NCBI GenBank assembly: GCA_019359315.1
Contig: JAHHHO010000031.1
Coordinates: forward strand, 1-62,549
DNA from: Myxacorys californica WJT36-NPBG1
GTDB taxonomy: Bacteria; Cyanobacteriota; Cyanobacteriia; Leptolyngbyales; Leptolyngbyaceae
Length of the DNA: 62,549 nt
Direction: 5' to 3'
Shown: positions 1-8,954 of the stretch, piece after piece
Position numbering within the stretch: the first letter of the stretch is position 1
Layout: every line of letters starts with the position of its first letter
Made by a program: the position numbers and the translations under genes
The notes under the pieces: generated by a model
What the model was told of the DNA's origin: nothing
The model's database searches: none
Seen by the model: only the letters and a program-made list of their open reading frames with translations

Positions 1-1
1 T

Positions 2-112
2 CTCCGCACGATAGCGCTCAATCTTTTGCGATTGCAGGGCTTTGCCTCAATTACTCAAGGCATCCGGGCAGTTGCTCACGATATTTGTCGCCTCTTTTCC
101 TTTTTGCAATAA
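2..112 (+). pseudogene. C-terminal end of a probable transposase (cut by window edge)
   Basis: The frame from base 2 is open to a TAA at 110-112 and gives 36 residues. The pattern is ALNLLR, then G-F-x-S-I-T-x-G, then A-H-D-I-x-R-L-x-S. This resembles the C-terminus of DDE transposases of the ISAs1/IS4-like type, in which a conserved ALNLLR helix and a final AHDI-RLL segment follow the last catalytic residue. The catalytic residues would lie outside the window, so I cannot say whether the gene is intact. The family name is from memory of such tails, not from a search. No clear terminal inverted repeat was found in the 200 bases downstream. Confidence 0.5.
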
Positions 113-311
113 ATCAGCCCTGCCCCATTTCCGTTGACCCAGGGGAGTGGGGGGATGGGTGATGAAGCAACTCTTGCAGCGTTGAGTCTTGATGCCACCT
201 ACCAAAACTGCCTAAACAGGGAGATCTCGGCCAATTGCCTGCTAGAAGCGGGTTTGGAGTGACAATCTCATTAACTGAGACTAAGCTGAACGAGAAAGAA
301 ATGCTTTATCT
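113..311. other. Intergenic, right flank of the putative transposase
   Basis: No supported gene. The stretch contains a G-rich patch at about 140-160. It lies between the transposase-like tail and the stop codon of the convergent RiPP precursor, so it should contain the right end of any insertion sequence. I could not define that end. Confidence 0.4.
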
Positions 312-596
312 TTAGGGGCAGTGAGTACCACCACAACCTTCAGTGTGGCAAAGCTTCGGTGCGCTATCTGCCATCATGCCGCCGCTAACGCTGAGCAATT
401 CTTGCTCGCTCAATTCGCCAGATTCAACGACCATCAATTCTGCTAGCACTTGAGATACACCTTCAACCGTAAAGTTGTAGCCCTTTTCTGCACCCGCGAG
501 GATCAACAGTTTGATTGCTTCGGCCTGGTTTGCTGCGGCTTGGAGCTGCTGTTGCAGTTGAGCATTTTGCAGGAGGTCTTTGATGTTCTGAAGCAT
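312..596 (-). CDS. Nif11-type leader RiPP precursor peptide
   Basis: This 94-residue precursor has a helical, Gln/Ala/Leu-rich leader of the Nif11-like class (IKDLLQNAQLQQQL near the N-terminus). An acidic region follows (ELSEQELLSVSGG) and ends in a Gly-Gly cleavage motif at residues 72-73. The 21-residue core, 74-94, holds three cysteines (83, 88, 93) in a C-x4-C-x4-C array with His, Thr and Gly between them, and ends in Pro. Peptides of this class are normally cut after GG by a C39-type ABC transporter. Their Cys, Ser and Thr residues can be modified by lanthionine synthetases or other enzymes. None of these enzymes is in this window, so this is an orphan precursor or the edge of a locus. 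Start: ATG at 594-596, with an AAGGAGA-like site upstream (606-612). Confidence 0.82.
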   Translation of the reverse strand: MLQNIKDLLQNAQLQQQLQAAANQAEAIKLLILAGAEKGYNFTVEGVSQVLAELMVVESGELSEQELLSVSGGMMADSAPKLCHTEGCGGTHCP

Positions 597-1583
597 GAGT
601 GCATTCTCCTTTGTTGAAATCGTTAATTTACTGTTATGTGAGGCTGTCCTCTCAGGGAAGTCGCCTCTTGAGTCGTGCGTTTCCCTGACTTGTTTAGCAA
701 TGTAGAGGATGATCGGGGAGAACTAGGGGAGAAAGTTACAGCAAAAAAGAATTAGAGTAATGGAGTTGCTGGGAAATCAATTAGAGTTCAGATGAGATTC
801 TGACCAGCCTGATCTGGGATACTTGTTCAGGCTGCCATTTAAGGAAGTCTATAATCCAGCAGTTATGAGCTTTAGATAGTCGTCAAAACCTTTCTAGCTT
901 TGCCTTGTACTGCTTTTTCGGCTTGGGTAGGTTTGGGTGCAAGTTGAAATTTGATCTTCGTCATCGCTCGCGAAGGGGCTTTTTGCAGAGCGACGGTGAG
1001 CATGTCTGAATGATCACTGTGGTCAAGCAAATCGTAATCTTCTGTGTATGCCTCTTGGTCATTGAAAAACGCTCCTTTATCAATTTCAGCAACAGCAAAT
1101 TTATTGCTCCCGTAAGCAAAATGATCAACGAAAACGCTAAACCATTTCCTGGCAAGGAATGATTGAGTTCAAAATTAAAAACAACGCTGAGTGATTAGTG
1201 ATTACGATCACCAGATTGTATGCTCTTGATCACTCTTCATTTTATTGCTCAAAATCCCAGCATACTTTTTCCACTTCTGCGATAACTTCATTACTACATA
1301 ACTAGTTTTGCTAAATCTTAGAAGCTTTGATGAAGATGACCGAAGCTCGAAACCTTTGTCCTGAGAACAACGTGCAGCTAGTGTAGGTTAGATTACTGCT
1401 CGCTCTAAATTACTTTTCAGTAATTCAGTCGTCTTTAATACTAAGCACGAATTGATATCCACTAAATCAAAGCATTTCTGTCCTTTTTCGGAATGGATGC
1501 ATAACGACGTGTAGTCTCTAAAGAGATTTCGATCTCATCGCTCGAGCAACGCTTAGGTTGGTCAATCTCCACTTCTGGAACCT
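597..1583. other. 987-bp gene-poor region before sigC
   Basis: No convincing gene. Two short minus-strand frames (961-1155 and 872-1003) were examined and rejected. A GCTCGCGAAGGGGC...GCAGAGCG-like stretch at 966-993 looks like a short dispersed repeat. The right end should carry the promoters of sigC, but no clear -35/-10 pair stands out. The left end carries the promoter of the RiPP precursor on the other strand. Confidence 0.4.
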
Positions 1584-2933
1584 ATGTCTGTGTTCTCAAG
1601 TCCTAAAAGGCGGGGAACACTAGCTACACAACCAACCGCTTCTTATTCGTACCCAGAGCAACCGAAACGAAACATGATGCCAGCAACCTCTTTCTACGCT
1701 GATGCAGACTACGACTCCTCAGCTGTGGAGCAGCCATCTCCCTTCGTGGCACGGTTTAATGATCGCGACGATCTCGAACCCTCGCCCGAAGATCTGGTGG
1801 ATCTTGACTTGGGCTATGTCCCGCAAGGCACGCAAAACTTAGGGCGTCGGACAACTGATTTAGTTCGGCTGTATTTACAAGAAATTGGTCGCGTCCAGTT
1901 GTTGGGTCGAGATGAAGAAGTCTCGGAAGCCCAAAAAGTGCAGCGCCACATGCGGCTTTTAGAGCAACGCAACGAAGCGGGAGAAACCGGAAACACACCC
2001 GTCCAGCGCTATGTACACTTGATTGATGCCCGCGATCGCCTAGCCTCCATTCTGGGACATCGACCGTCTCTAGAGCGGTGGGCCACTGAAGCAGGCGTTG
2101 AAGTCTCTGACCTGAAGCCGATTTTGGCTCAAGGCAAACAGGCGTGGGCAAAGTTAGTCAATCTCAGCACTGAAGAATTAGATCAGATTCAAAATTCAGG
2201 AATCAATGCTAAAGAACACATGATTAAGGCAAACCTGCGCCTAGTCGTGTCCGTTGCTAAGAAATATCAAAATCGTGGTTTAGAACTTTTAGATCTGATT
2301 CAAGAAGGCACATTAGGGCTAGAGCGTGCTGTTGAAAAATTTGATCCAACCAAAGGATATCGCTTTAGCACTTATGCCTATTGGTGGATTCGGCAGGGTA
2401 TTACCCGTGCGATCGCCACTCAGAGCCGCACGATTCGCCTCCCGGTTCACATCACCGAAAAATTAAACAAAATTAAAAAAGCTCAACGCAAAATCTCTCA
2501 AGAAAAAGGTCGCACTGCAACAATCGAAGATATCGCCGTAGAACTAGAGATGACGGCTCCTCAAGTTCGGGAAGTTTTGCTGCGAGTGCCGCGATCGGTT
2601 TCTCTAGAAACCAAAGTGGGCAAGGAGAAAGATACAGAGTTAGGCGATCTGCTCGAAACGGAAGAAATTACGCCAGAGGAAACGTTGATGCGCGAGTCCC
2701 TGCGGCGGGATTTGCTGCAACTTATGGCAGACCTCACCGATCGCGAACGAGATGTGATTCAAATGCGGTTTGGCTTAGGCAGCGACGGACAGCCCTATTC
2801 CTTGGCAGAAATCGGTCGAGCGCTCGACCTCTCTAGAGAACGAGTCCGGCAAATTGAAGCGAAAGCGTTGCAAAAACTTCGTCAGCCTAAACGACGCAAT
2901 CGTGTGCGAGACTACCTAGAATCGTTAAGTTAA
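1584..2933 (+). CDS. sigC: RNA polymerase sigma factor SigC (group 2)
   Basis: A group 2 (non-essential, RpoD-like) sigma factor that directs RNA polymerase to alternative promoters. Visible features are region 1.2 (DLVRLYLQEIGRVQLL, about 90-105), region 2 with KFDPTKGYRFSTYAYWWIRQ (core and -10 binding, about 255-280), region 3, and region 4 with the HTH around SLAEIGRALDLSRERVRQIE near residues 405-430. The C-terminus QPKRRNRVRDYLESLS and the internal MPATSFYADADY resemble the SigC proteins of heterocystous cyanobacteria, as I recall them. That internal Met-Met (ATGs at 1674 and 1677) may be the true start, because the first 30 residues look unconserved and neither start has a good ribosome site. 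SigC in model strains is linked to heat, stationary-phase and nitrogen responses. A terminator follows directly. Confidence 0.85.
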   Translation: MSVFSSPKRRGTLATQPTASYSYPEQPKRNMMPATSFYADADYDSSAVEQPSPFVARFNDRDDLEPSPEDLVDLDLGYVPQGTQNLGRRTTDLVRLYLQEIGRVQLLGRDEEVSEAQKVQRHMRLLEQRNEAGETGNTPVQRYVHLIDARDRLASILGHRPSLERWATEAGVEVSDLKPILAQGKQAWAKLVNLSTEELDQIQNSGINAKEHMIKANLRLVVSVAKKYQNRGLELLDLIQEGTLGLERAVEKFDPTKGYRFSTYAYWWIRQGITRAIATQSRTIRLPVHITEKLNKIKKAQRKISQEKGRTATIEDIAVELEMTAPQVREVLLRVPRSVSLETKVGKEKDTELGDLLETEEITPEETLMRESLRRDLLQLMADLTDRERDVIQMRFGLGSDGQPYSLAEIGRALDLSRERVRQIEAKALQKLRQPKRRNRVRDYLESLS

Positions 2934-2988
2934 AGGCTTGCGGTTCTAGAATCCAGTCAGCTGCCTTCCTCAACTGAATATTACTGTC

Positions 2989-3023
2989 AATAAGGCGTAC
3001 TTCTTGCAAGTCGCCTTATTTTT
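2989..3023 (+). terminator. Rho-independent terminator of sigC
   Basis: Arms AATAAGGCG (2989-2997) and CGCCTTATT (3012-3020) pair perfectly. An inner ACTT/AAGT extension lies beyond a bulged T, with loop CTTGC. The second arm continues into a T run. Confidence 0.75.
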
Positions 3024-3062
3024 AGTTATGCTATATTCTCAAGAAAGGAGGCTTTGTTGAGA

Positions 3063-3524
3063 ATGTTAAACGCTCCTGTTTATACTTCAGCCTCACTCAA
3101 GGCTGAACTGAATGAGAAAGGTTGGCGCTTGACTCCACAGCGCGAAGTAATTCTCACTGTGTTTCAAAATTTGCCAGAAGGACGGCACTTGAGTGCTGAA
3201 GATCTCTACGCTTTACTGGAAGAACAAGGAGAAGGTATTAGTCTATCGACAATTTACCGCACTCTGAAGCTCATGTCGCGCATGGGCATTCTGCGGGAAC
3301 TGGAACTAGCAGAAGGTCATAAGCACTACGAAATCAATCAGCCTCACCCGCATCACCATCATCATCTGATTTGCGTGCGGTGCAGTAAAACGATTGAGTT
3401 CAAGAGTGATCCAATTCTAAAAATTGGCACGAAAGCTGCTCAGAAAGAAGGTTATCACCTGCTAGATTGTCAGCTATCGATCCATGCGGTCTGCCCGACC
3501 TGCCAGCGATCGCTGCTGGTATAA
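3063..3524 (+). CDS. furA: Ferric uptake regulator, FurA type
   Basis: Fur-family metal-sensing repressor, 153 residues from ATG 3063. The N-terminal winged helix (GWRLTPQREVIL; DNA-reading helix ISLSTIYRTLKLM at about 59-72) is followed by the dimer and metal domain. That domain has the His run HPHHHHH at 95-101 and two CxxC motifs, CVRC 104-107 and CPTC 144-147. The sequence SLKAELNEKGWRLTPQRE, the LRELELAEGHKHYEINQP block and the overall length match cyanobacterial FurA, which controls iron and oxidative-stress genes, rather than Zur or PerR. A strong AAAGGAGG lies at 3044-3051. Two in-frame TTG codons at 3054 and 3057 could also serve as starts. Alignment to known FurA favours the ATG. 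The stop codon is 1 base from that of the convergent gene. Confidence 0.88.
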   Translation: MLNAPVYTSASLKAELNEKGWRLTPQREVILTVFQNLPEGRHLSAEDLYALLEEQGEGISLSTIYRTLKLMSRMGILRELELAEGHKHYEINQPHPHHHHHLICVRCSKTIEFKSDPILKIGTKAAQKEGYHLLDCQLSIHAVCPTCQRSLLV

Positions 3525-3525
3525 G

Positions 3526-4347
3526 TCACGGATACGTAACTCGCGCATCTAATCCCTGCGATCGCAGCAGTCTTGTTTGTCTATCTGCCGCTTCCTGGGT
3601 AGGGAATGTACCCGCCTGAACATACTCTCCTAGGCGCGAGGTTGACAGGAAGGCAGATGGCGAAATCTGACGTACCCTGGCAAGGGTCGTGTTGTCGTTC
3701 TTCGGCACGATGACTACATAGCGCTCACTAGTATCTCCACCCACAGCGGATGAGATTCCCAAGGCACTCAGGGTTTGAGCATTAGCACTTCCAGTTACGG
3801 CAAACTGTCTATCTTGCTGAAATCGAGTGACTGCGTCTTGAGTGACAGAACCGTAATAGCCTGTCACGGAAGTATTGAAGTAGCCTAGGTTGGCTAAGCG
3901 ACGCTGTAATTCTTCCACATCAGCACCGCTATCGCCAACACCAAGCTGCCGACCGGAGGGTTGATATCCAGGTGAGGGGCTACTTCCCAAGGCTTGATAG
4001 ACTTGAGTCCCGGCAATTCCATCAGCGACCAAATTGCGATCGCGTTGAAACCTCAGGACAGCCTCGGTCGTATCTTGCCCGAATACCCCATCAATGGAGC
4101 CTCTGTAATAGCCCAGCGCTGCCAATTGTTGTTGAAGGCTAGTTACGGCGGCTCCATGATCGCCCTCCTGAAGGACACCATCAGAGGTGTAGATTGGGGC
4201 AAATTGATCACGGTTGTCAGGGATACGATCGCCTTCAAACTGTGCCATTGCCGATTGAGCAACCCCTAAAATAAGGGAACTGATGAGTAAGCTCAAAAGG
4301 TTTAGATAAGCGGGTTTAGAAAACTGCCGTCGATTTAATTTGCTCAT
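3526..4347 (-). CDS. Secreted protein with two peptidoglycan-binding domains and a SPOR-like C-terminus
   Basis: From ATG 4347 the protein starts with a signal peptide (charged KLNRRQF, hydrophobic LLSLLISSLILGV, AMA cleavage). Two PG_binding_1 repeats follow: EGDHGAAVTSLQQQLAALGYY...GIDGVFG-type and VGDSGADVEELQRRLANLGYF-type. Each has the usual L-Q-x-x-L...G-Y and T-x-x-A-V-x-x-F-Q signatures. The last ~70 residues (ending GLDARVTYP, with AGTFPTQEAADRQTRLL) resemble a SPOR-like fold that binds denuded glycan. It probably acts in the periplasm on cell-wall structure or division. There is no catalytic domain. A TTG 72 bases upstream (4419) would extend the frame, but that extension is unlike a signal sequence. 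The gene converges on furA with a 1-base gap. Confidence 0.75.
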   Translation of the reverse strand: MSKLNRRQFSKPAYLNLLSLLISSLILGVAQSAMAQFEGDRIPDNRDQFAPIYTSDGVLQEGDHGAAVTSLQQQLAALGYYRGSIDGVFGQDTTEAVLRFQRDRNLVADGIAGTQVYQALGSSPSPGYQPSGRQLGVGDSGADVEELQRRLANLGYFNTSVTGYYGSVTQDAVTRFQQDRQFAVTGSANAQTLSALGISSAVGGDTSERYVVIVPKNDNTTLARVRQISPSAFLSTSRLGEYVQAGTFPTQEAADRQTRLLRSQGLDARVTYP

Positions 4348-4517
4348 GGTTTTATAAGCTTCGACTAGGTTAGGAAGAGAAGCTTTTACTTTTCTTAAAG
4401 AAATATTATCTAAGTTCAACGCTAGCGCCTAGCAGTTTCAGGACGAAATCGCTATGTCTTTCGACAGAATTTTGGATATTTGTACTAATCAGAAATTCAC
4501 ATCAAGAATTTCCCGCT

Positions 4518-4955
4518 CTACTCAATGTTTCCAGCTTTAACCCAACCTTCTTTTTCGCTCACTGGAAGTCTTACCTTTTGCCAACCACCATCTGGGCTAG
4601 TTTCTAGAACAATTACCCGGTTGTTATACTCAATGCCACCAATCTGACTCCCATTAGGACCGTCTCTCAAAATGAGACCAATTGGTTGGGTGACTCGCGC
4701 TTCCGTTGCACCCGGCGGTAACGGTTTAGCAGATGGTTCGGTTGAAGACGATTCAGCCGTCTTATTGGCTTTAGCGGCTGTAGTTGTGGCATTTGATGAC
4801 TTCGCTGCTGGCGCGTCGTTGGGGTAAATCGGTTTTGCAGGCGCAGCATTGTATTTTGCAATCACAATACGAGCGGCGATAAAACCGCCTCCAGCGATGA
4901 GACCAATCGCGACTAGCAGCCCAAGGAGCACTTTAGAAAAGCCAGACCAACTCAT
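4518..4955 (-). CDS. Membrane-anchored SH3-domain protein
   Basis: 145 residues. One N-terminal transmembrane helix (about 8-32, VLLGLLVAIGLIAGGGFIAARIVI) is followed by an Ala/Ser/Thr-rich linker (about 35-85). The C-terminal bacterial SH3 domain (about 90-143) has the pattern LILRDGPNGSQIGGIEYNNRV and GWQKVRL...GWVKAGNIE. Such domains bind cell-wall peptides or act as structural modules. It lies between the peptidoglycan-binding gene and ycf46, all on the minus strand. An envelope role is inferred. Confidence 0.65.
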   Translation of the reverse strand: MSWSGFSKVLLGLLVAIGLIAGGGFIAARIVIAKYNAAPAKPIYPNDAPAAKSSNATTTAAKANKTAESSSTEPSAKPLPPGATEARVTQPIGLILRDGPNGSQIGGIEYNNRVIVLETSPDGGWQKVRLPVSEKEGWVKAGNIE

Positions 4956-4998
4956 GAGTCACCTGATGCAATGAGTGAAGCAAGCCAAATTCTACCAC

Positions 4999-6525
4999 TC
5001 ATCCTTCTGGTTGCTGCAATTGGCGCTGAATTCGATCGCTCAAACTGCTGTGTTTTGAGGCGAGTCTTGCTTTTCCAGCCGAGGCCCAGTCCTGGAGAAA
5101 TTCGATTTGCTCTTTGGCAGTGCGGGCAAGGGGGACGGTTTGACTCGCCGCTTGTAGGATATCGTCGGTAGTAAAATCGCGGTTTTGACTAAAGCCTAGA
5201 TGCATCGCTTCAATCAGCGTTTGCTCAATTTCGGCTCCAGAAAAATCAGGCGTTTCATAAGCGAGGCGATCGAGGTCGTACTGACCCAGATTGTGCGATC
5301 GTAGTCTCGATAAATGCACCTCAAAAATGGCGCGTCGTTCTTCTTGGCTGGGCAAACCGACAAAGAAAATTTCGTCAAATCGACCTTTTCGCAACATCTC
5401 CGCTGGAAGCGATTGAATATTATTGGCAGTAGCGACGACAAAAACAGGAGATTTTTTCTCTGCCATCCAGGTAATAAAGGTTCCGAAAACACGGCTTGTT
5501 GTGCCCGCATCACCGCGACCATCGACCCCTGAAAAGGCTTTATCAATTTCATCAATCCATAGAATGCAAGGCGCAAGGGCTTCCGAGAGTTGAATCATTT
5601 GACGAGTTCGAGACTCTGACTCGCCGACCAAGCCCCCAAAGAGGCGACCCACATCTAGTCGCAGGAGCGGCAGATGCCAGTGGTGCGCGATCGCTTTCGC
5701 CGTAAGTGATTTTCCAGTGCCCTGAATGCCAACTAGCAGTAGCCCTCTAGGAAAGGGCAATCCGTATTGCCGCGCCCGTTCTGAGAAAGAGCCGCCGCGT
5801 CGGATCAGCCAGTCTTTGAGGTTATCCAATCCGCCGATATCTGAAATATTTTCCGTAGCCGGATAGAAATCTAGAATCTGAGTCTGCCTGATGGTTTGGC
5901 GCTTTTCTTCTAAAATCAGATCGACATCTTCGGGTCGCAGTTCACCATGCAGAGCTAATGCCCGCGCCAAAACCCGTCGAATTCGCTCAATTGATAGCCC
6001 TTGGCACGATCGCACTAATTCATCTAATACCTTGCCTTCTACGCGCTGTCCGGTGGCGCTCAAAAGGCGCTCAATCTCGGTTGTAATCTCAGCGGCGTTG
6101 GGTAAGGGAAACTCTAGTACCGTTAGAACTTCGCTCAAATCTTCTGGAATGGCAACTTGTGAGGAGAGCAACACCAAGTTCTTCGGTTGAGATTTCAGCA
6201 ACCGAAGAAGATTACGCAATTTGCGCGAGATGGAGATATCTTCTAAGAAGCGATGAAAGTCTCGCAGCACAAAAATTGCGGCGGCACTAGCAGGGAGCTT
6301 TTCGACGAATTCCAGGGCTTGAAGCGGATTGCGTTTGCCAAATCCGAGATCGTTAGGATTCCCCTGATAGCCATCGACAAAATCCCAGGTGTAAACCGCT
6401 CGATCGCCCTGTTGTTTTGCTGATAGCGCGATCGCAGCTTCCACCCGTTCCTCTTCGCGAGTTGGGATGTAGATAATCGGGTATCGCGCTCGTAGCAGCA
6501 GATTAAACTCGTCGCTGAAACTCAT
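4999..6525 (-). CDS. ycf46: AAA+ ATPase, Ycf46 family
   Basis: 508-residue AAA+ protein of the Ycf46 type, found in cyanobacteria and some algal plastids. An N-terminal degenerate AAA-like domain (about 1-230: [15 protein letters not shown]..., [12 protein letters not shown]) precedes a canonical AAA domain. That domain has Walker A GIQGTGKS (about 265-272), Walker [13 protein letters not shown], sensor 1 VVATANN, and a [12 protein letters not shown] arginine-finger/box VII region. Function is not firmly known. Reports that Ycf46 homologues affect photosynthesis or inorganic-carbon growth are recalled, not shown here. It is followed on the same strand by the SH3 protein, and preceded 69 bp upstream by yceD. 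Confidence 0.85.
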   Translation of the reverse strand: MSFSDEFNLLLRARYPIIYIPTREEERVEAAIALSAKQQGDRAVYTWDFVDGYQGNPNDLGFGKRNPLQALEFVEKLPASAAAIFVLRDFHRFLEDISISRKLRNLLRLLKSQPKNLVLLSSQVAIPEDLSEVLTVLEFPLPNAAEITTEIERLLSATGQRVEGKVLDELVRSCQGLSIERIRRVLARALALHGELRPEDVDLILEEKRQTIRQTQILDFYPATENISDIGGLDNLKDWLIRRGGSFSERARQYGLPFPRGLLLVGIQGTGKSLTAKAIAHHWHLPLLRLDVGRLFGGLVGESESRTRQMIQLSEALAPCILWIDEIDKAFSGVDGRGDAGTTSRVFGTFITWMAEKKSPVFVVATANNIQSLPAEMLRKGRFDEIFFVGLPSQEERRAIFEVHLSRLRSHNLGQYDLDRLAYETPDFSGAEIEQTLIEAMHLGFSQNRDFTTDDILQAASQTVPLARTAKEQIEFLQDWASAGKARLASKHSSLSDRIQRQLQQPEG

Positions 6526-6594
6526 AGCAGGTGCAGGTCAATAGGGATCTCACCTCTATACCGTACAACACCGCCCTTCCTAGGCAACACATCC

Positions 6595-7095
6595 TTACGA
6601 GGGGAGGTGTCCCTTCAAGGCGTTGAGCGATGCCCATCGTCGGTCAGTGATGTGAGCATTTTTATTCTCAACTTCAATCCCTTGACAAGACTGGCTACAC
6701 AACTGACGTTGGGGAATTTCTAGACACAGCTGCTCATAGAGCCACTTCTCAGGGTTGAAATATCCGTTTGGTGGCAACGATTCCATCAGATCGTCTAGGG
6801 TTAAATCGTGATCGAGGGGAAGTTCTTCGGTTGGGTCGGCGGCATCGTTAAGCCAAATCATCTCTGATGGAGAAACAGAAAGACGATAGTTGAATTGCTG
6901 TAAGCACCGATGACAGGTGAGGGTTACGATCGCTTCTGCTTGCGCTGACACCTCTAGATAGTTGCCTTGGTGAGTAATAGTGATGGTGCCTTGAACTGGA
7001 GTTAACGTTTCTAGACCTTTGATTGGCTCTTTAAATTCAAGGGTCTCGGTTCGCTCAGGGGCATGGGTTAATCGAGGAATATGAATCGCTTTCAT
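6595..7095 (-). CDS. yceD: YceD family protein (DUF177)
   Basis: 166 residues. It has the DUF177 signature: C-H-R-C in TLTCHRCLQQFNYRL (about 59-70), then an acidic stretch (DLTLDDL), then LYEQLCLEIPQRQLCSQSCQG near 122-143 with the second cysteine set. In many bacteria yceD sits before rpmF and is linked to ribosomal RNA homeostasis. Plant and cyanobacterial homologues have been tied to 23S rRNA accumulation. Here it follows khpB and yidC, in a run of translation and membrane-insertion genes. Confidence 0.82.
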   Translation of the reverse strand: MKAIHIPRLTHAPERTETLEFKEPIKGLETLTPVQGTITITHQGNYLEVSAQAEAIVTLTCHRCLQQFNYRLSVSPSEMIWLNDAADPTEELPLDHDLTLDDLMESLPPNGYFNPEKWLYEQLCLEIPQRQLCSQSCQGIEVENKNAHITDRRWASLNALKGHLPS

Positions 7096-7171
7096 TAAAA
7101 ACAGTTACTCTTTAGTAACTCGAAAACGCCAATTTTTTCTTTGGTTTTGATCTGACTCTCTAGGTTTGATC

Positions 7172-7675
7172 TTAGCTTTGATCTGAGGGGTGGGCAAATC
7201 GCACAACCAAATTCCGATGAGGTTCTTGCCCGCGGCTGAAGGTTTCTAGATCGGGTTGATCTTGTAGCAGGGAATGAATTTGGCGACGTTCGGCCGAGGA
7301 GAGGGACTTGATCTCGTATTCCTCGCCTGTCTCGCGGACGCGATCGCTCGCGGTTTGAGCGATCGCTGCTAACTCTTGCTGACGCCGTTCACGGTAGCCA
7401 TTTAGCTCGATCGTCACCGCTCCTTGCTCTTCCTGGCTTAAACCGAGGTTCAGCGCAGAATTGGCCAAATACTGAATTGCATCCAATCCTGCTCCGCGAT
7501 CGCCAACTAAAATGTCAATTTGATGGGGCTGTAAAGTCGCATGGTCAATCGTCAGCCAGCAGCTTTTCCCGAATGGATTTTCTCGAACTTCGGCTGAAAC
7601 CGTTGTCGATAGCCCCGCCAGCTTCAAAAAATTCTCTAGCCACTGCTGACCCCGTTGCTGTAACTGATCGCCCAT
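7172..7675 (-). CDS. khpB: RNA-binding protein KhpB/Jag (KH-R3H)
   Basis: 167 residues. The N-terminal half contains a KH-like segment (IDILVGDRGAGLDAIQYLANSALNL, about 53-78). The C-terminal half is an R3H domain (LSSAERRQIHSLLQDQPDLETFSRGQEPHRNLVVRF, about 123-160) with the R-x3-H motif at RRQIH. The family, also called SpoIIIJ-associated or Jag, binds RNA and is usually next to yidC, as here: its start is 6 bp after the yidC stop. The N-terminal Jag_N domain of Firmicutes is absent, which is usual for cyanobacteria. Confidence 0.85.
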   Translation of the reverse strand: MGDQLQQRGQQWLENFLKLAGLSTTVSAEVRENPFGKSCWLTIDHATLQPHQIDILVGDRGAGLDAIQYLANSALNLGLSQEEQGAVTIELNGYRERRQQELAAIAQTASDRVRETGEEYEIKSLSSAERRQIHSLLQDQPDLETFSRGQEPHRNLVVRFAHPSDQS

Positions 7676-7681
7676 CTCAGG

Positions 7682-8827
7682 TTATGCCTTCTTCTTACGG
7701 CCGGGTTCAAAGGGTAGCGCTCCATCTGTCACTGTCGCTGCTGCTCCGCCGCCATTTTTTGCTTCTTCGTCAACAATCTTCTGAAGATTCTCTGGAAGCG
7801 GTTCACGGGAGAGGATGAAGGTTTGAGCGGTCTGAAAAATGTTCGCGATGACCATGTACATCAATACTCCAGCCGGCAACGGGAAGAAGAAGAACATGCC
7901 AGAAAAGATCACCGGAGTGATTTTGTTGACTGTATCTTGCTGAGGATTACCAGTTGATCCCTGTCCCGAAAGAAGTTGATTGATGTAAAGGCTGATTCCA
8001 AAGAACAGAATCATGCCGATGATATCCCAGTGCAGCGTTCCGTCCGGATCAACCGCACCAACGTGACCGAGCGCGTTAATAAAGAGGAACCCTTTATCAG
8101 CCGCTAAACCTGGAATAATCGCTTGGAGCGTGACATCTCCGGGTTGCAGCGCTTCGATCGTTCCGTCTTCGTTGATCCGAATCCGCTCTGCTCCGGCAGT
8201 CACTTTGTACTTCGGAACCAGATTGGTGTCAGGGTATTCTGCCGTTAATTGGCTCAGTGGCTTTCCTTCAGGCGTTTGAAATTCAAACTTCGTCTTTTCA
8301 CCGACGGCTAGCTTGGTTCCACTCGGCGCGATCGCCGAGATGCGAGAATGCACACCGTCAGACAAATAAATGTTCTGAGGCGGGGTCACAAACGCTTGAG
8401 GCGTCACTTGCTCAATCTGCTCTTTCGGCAAAATTTGCAGGTTCACGTTGTAAGGCACGTCTGAGAAGGGTGATCCCCGCAAGGTTGCAAATAGCGCAAA
8501 TAGAATCGGCATCTGAAGTACGACTGGTAGACAGCCTGCTAAAGGATTGCCAAACTCTTTGTAGAGAGCACTAATTTCTTCTTGCTGCTTCGCTGGATCG
8601 CTCTTGTACTTCTCCTGAAGCTCCTTCATGCGCTTCTGCATCACAGGCTGAGACACTTTCATCCGCCGCATACTGCGAATTGAGCCAGCGCTCAACGGGT
8701 AGAGCGCGAAGCGAATTACTAAAGTCAGGGCAATAATTGCCAAACCATAGCTGGGTACGATCCCGTAGAAGAAATCCAGGATCGGGAGCATGATTTTGTT
8801 GGAAAGAAAGCCGATACCAAAGTCCAT
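7682..8827 (-). CDS. yidC: Membrane protein insertase YidC/Oxa1
   Basis: 381 residues. Inserts and folds membrane proteins, including photosystem subunits in thylakoids (Alb3/Slr1471 type). Visible features are a first transmembrane helix ([27 protein letters not shown], about 17-45), then the family segment [63 protein letters not shown] soluble lumenal or periplasmic loop (about 115-255) follows, and then helices near 262-285 and 302-345. A Lys/Arg-rich tail (GRKKKA) may bind ribosomes. It is part of rpmH-rnpA-PH-yidC-khpB. A large inverted repeat (8871-8885/8937-8951) lies between it and the PH gene. Confidence 0.92.
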   Translation of the reverse strand: MDFGIGFLSNKIMLPILDFFYGIVPSYGLAIIALTLVIRFALYPLSAGSIRSMRRMKVSQPVMQKRMKELQEKYKSDPAKQQEEISALYKEFGNPLAGCLPVVLQMPILFALFATLRGSPFSDVPYNVNLQILPKEQIEQVTPQAFVTPPQNIYLSDGVHSRISAIAPSGTKLAVGEKTKFEFQTPEGKPLSQLTAEYPDTNLVPKYKVTAGAERIRINEDGTIEALQPGDVTLQAIIPGLAADKGFLFINALGHVGAVDPDGTLHWDIIGMILFFGISLYINQLLSGQGSTGNPQQDTVNKITPVIFSGMFFFFPLPAGVLMYMVIANIFQTAQTFILSREPLPENLQKIVDEEAKNGGGAAATVTDGALPFEPGRKKKA

Positions 8828-8870
8828 TCGCTTTACGTCTACCTTAAAAATTGCTGTTTCAACCTAAGCC

Positions 8871-8951
8871 TCTCGATCGATTGAGATGAATCGAGATGAC
8901 CAGATTCTAGTTTAGCGTTCACCGCGTCTATCGACGCTTGATCGATCGAGA
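8871..8951. repeat. Imperfect inverted repeat between the PH-domain gene and yidC
   Basis: Arms 8871-8885 and 8937-8951 match as reverse complements at 13 of 15 positions and are rich in CGATCGA. The loop is about 50 nt. It may fold in the intercistronic mRNA and set relative expression of yidC, or be a byproduct of CGATCG-rich DNA. Confidence 0.4.
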
Positions 8952-8954
8952 TTT

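Noticed and set aside
872-1003. 43-residue minus-strand frame with basic composition (ATG at 1001-1003)
   Set aside because: It overlaps a short dispersed-repeat-like stretch and has no recognisable domain; too short to support.
961-1155. 64-residue minus-strand frame with a hydrophobic N-terminus
   Set aside because: It starts with TTG, has no ribosome site and no known family.
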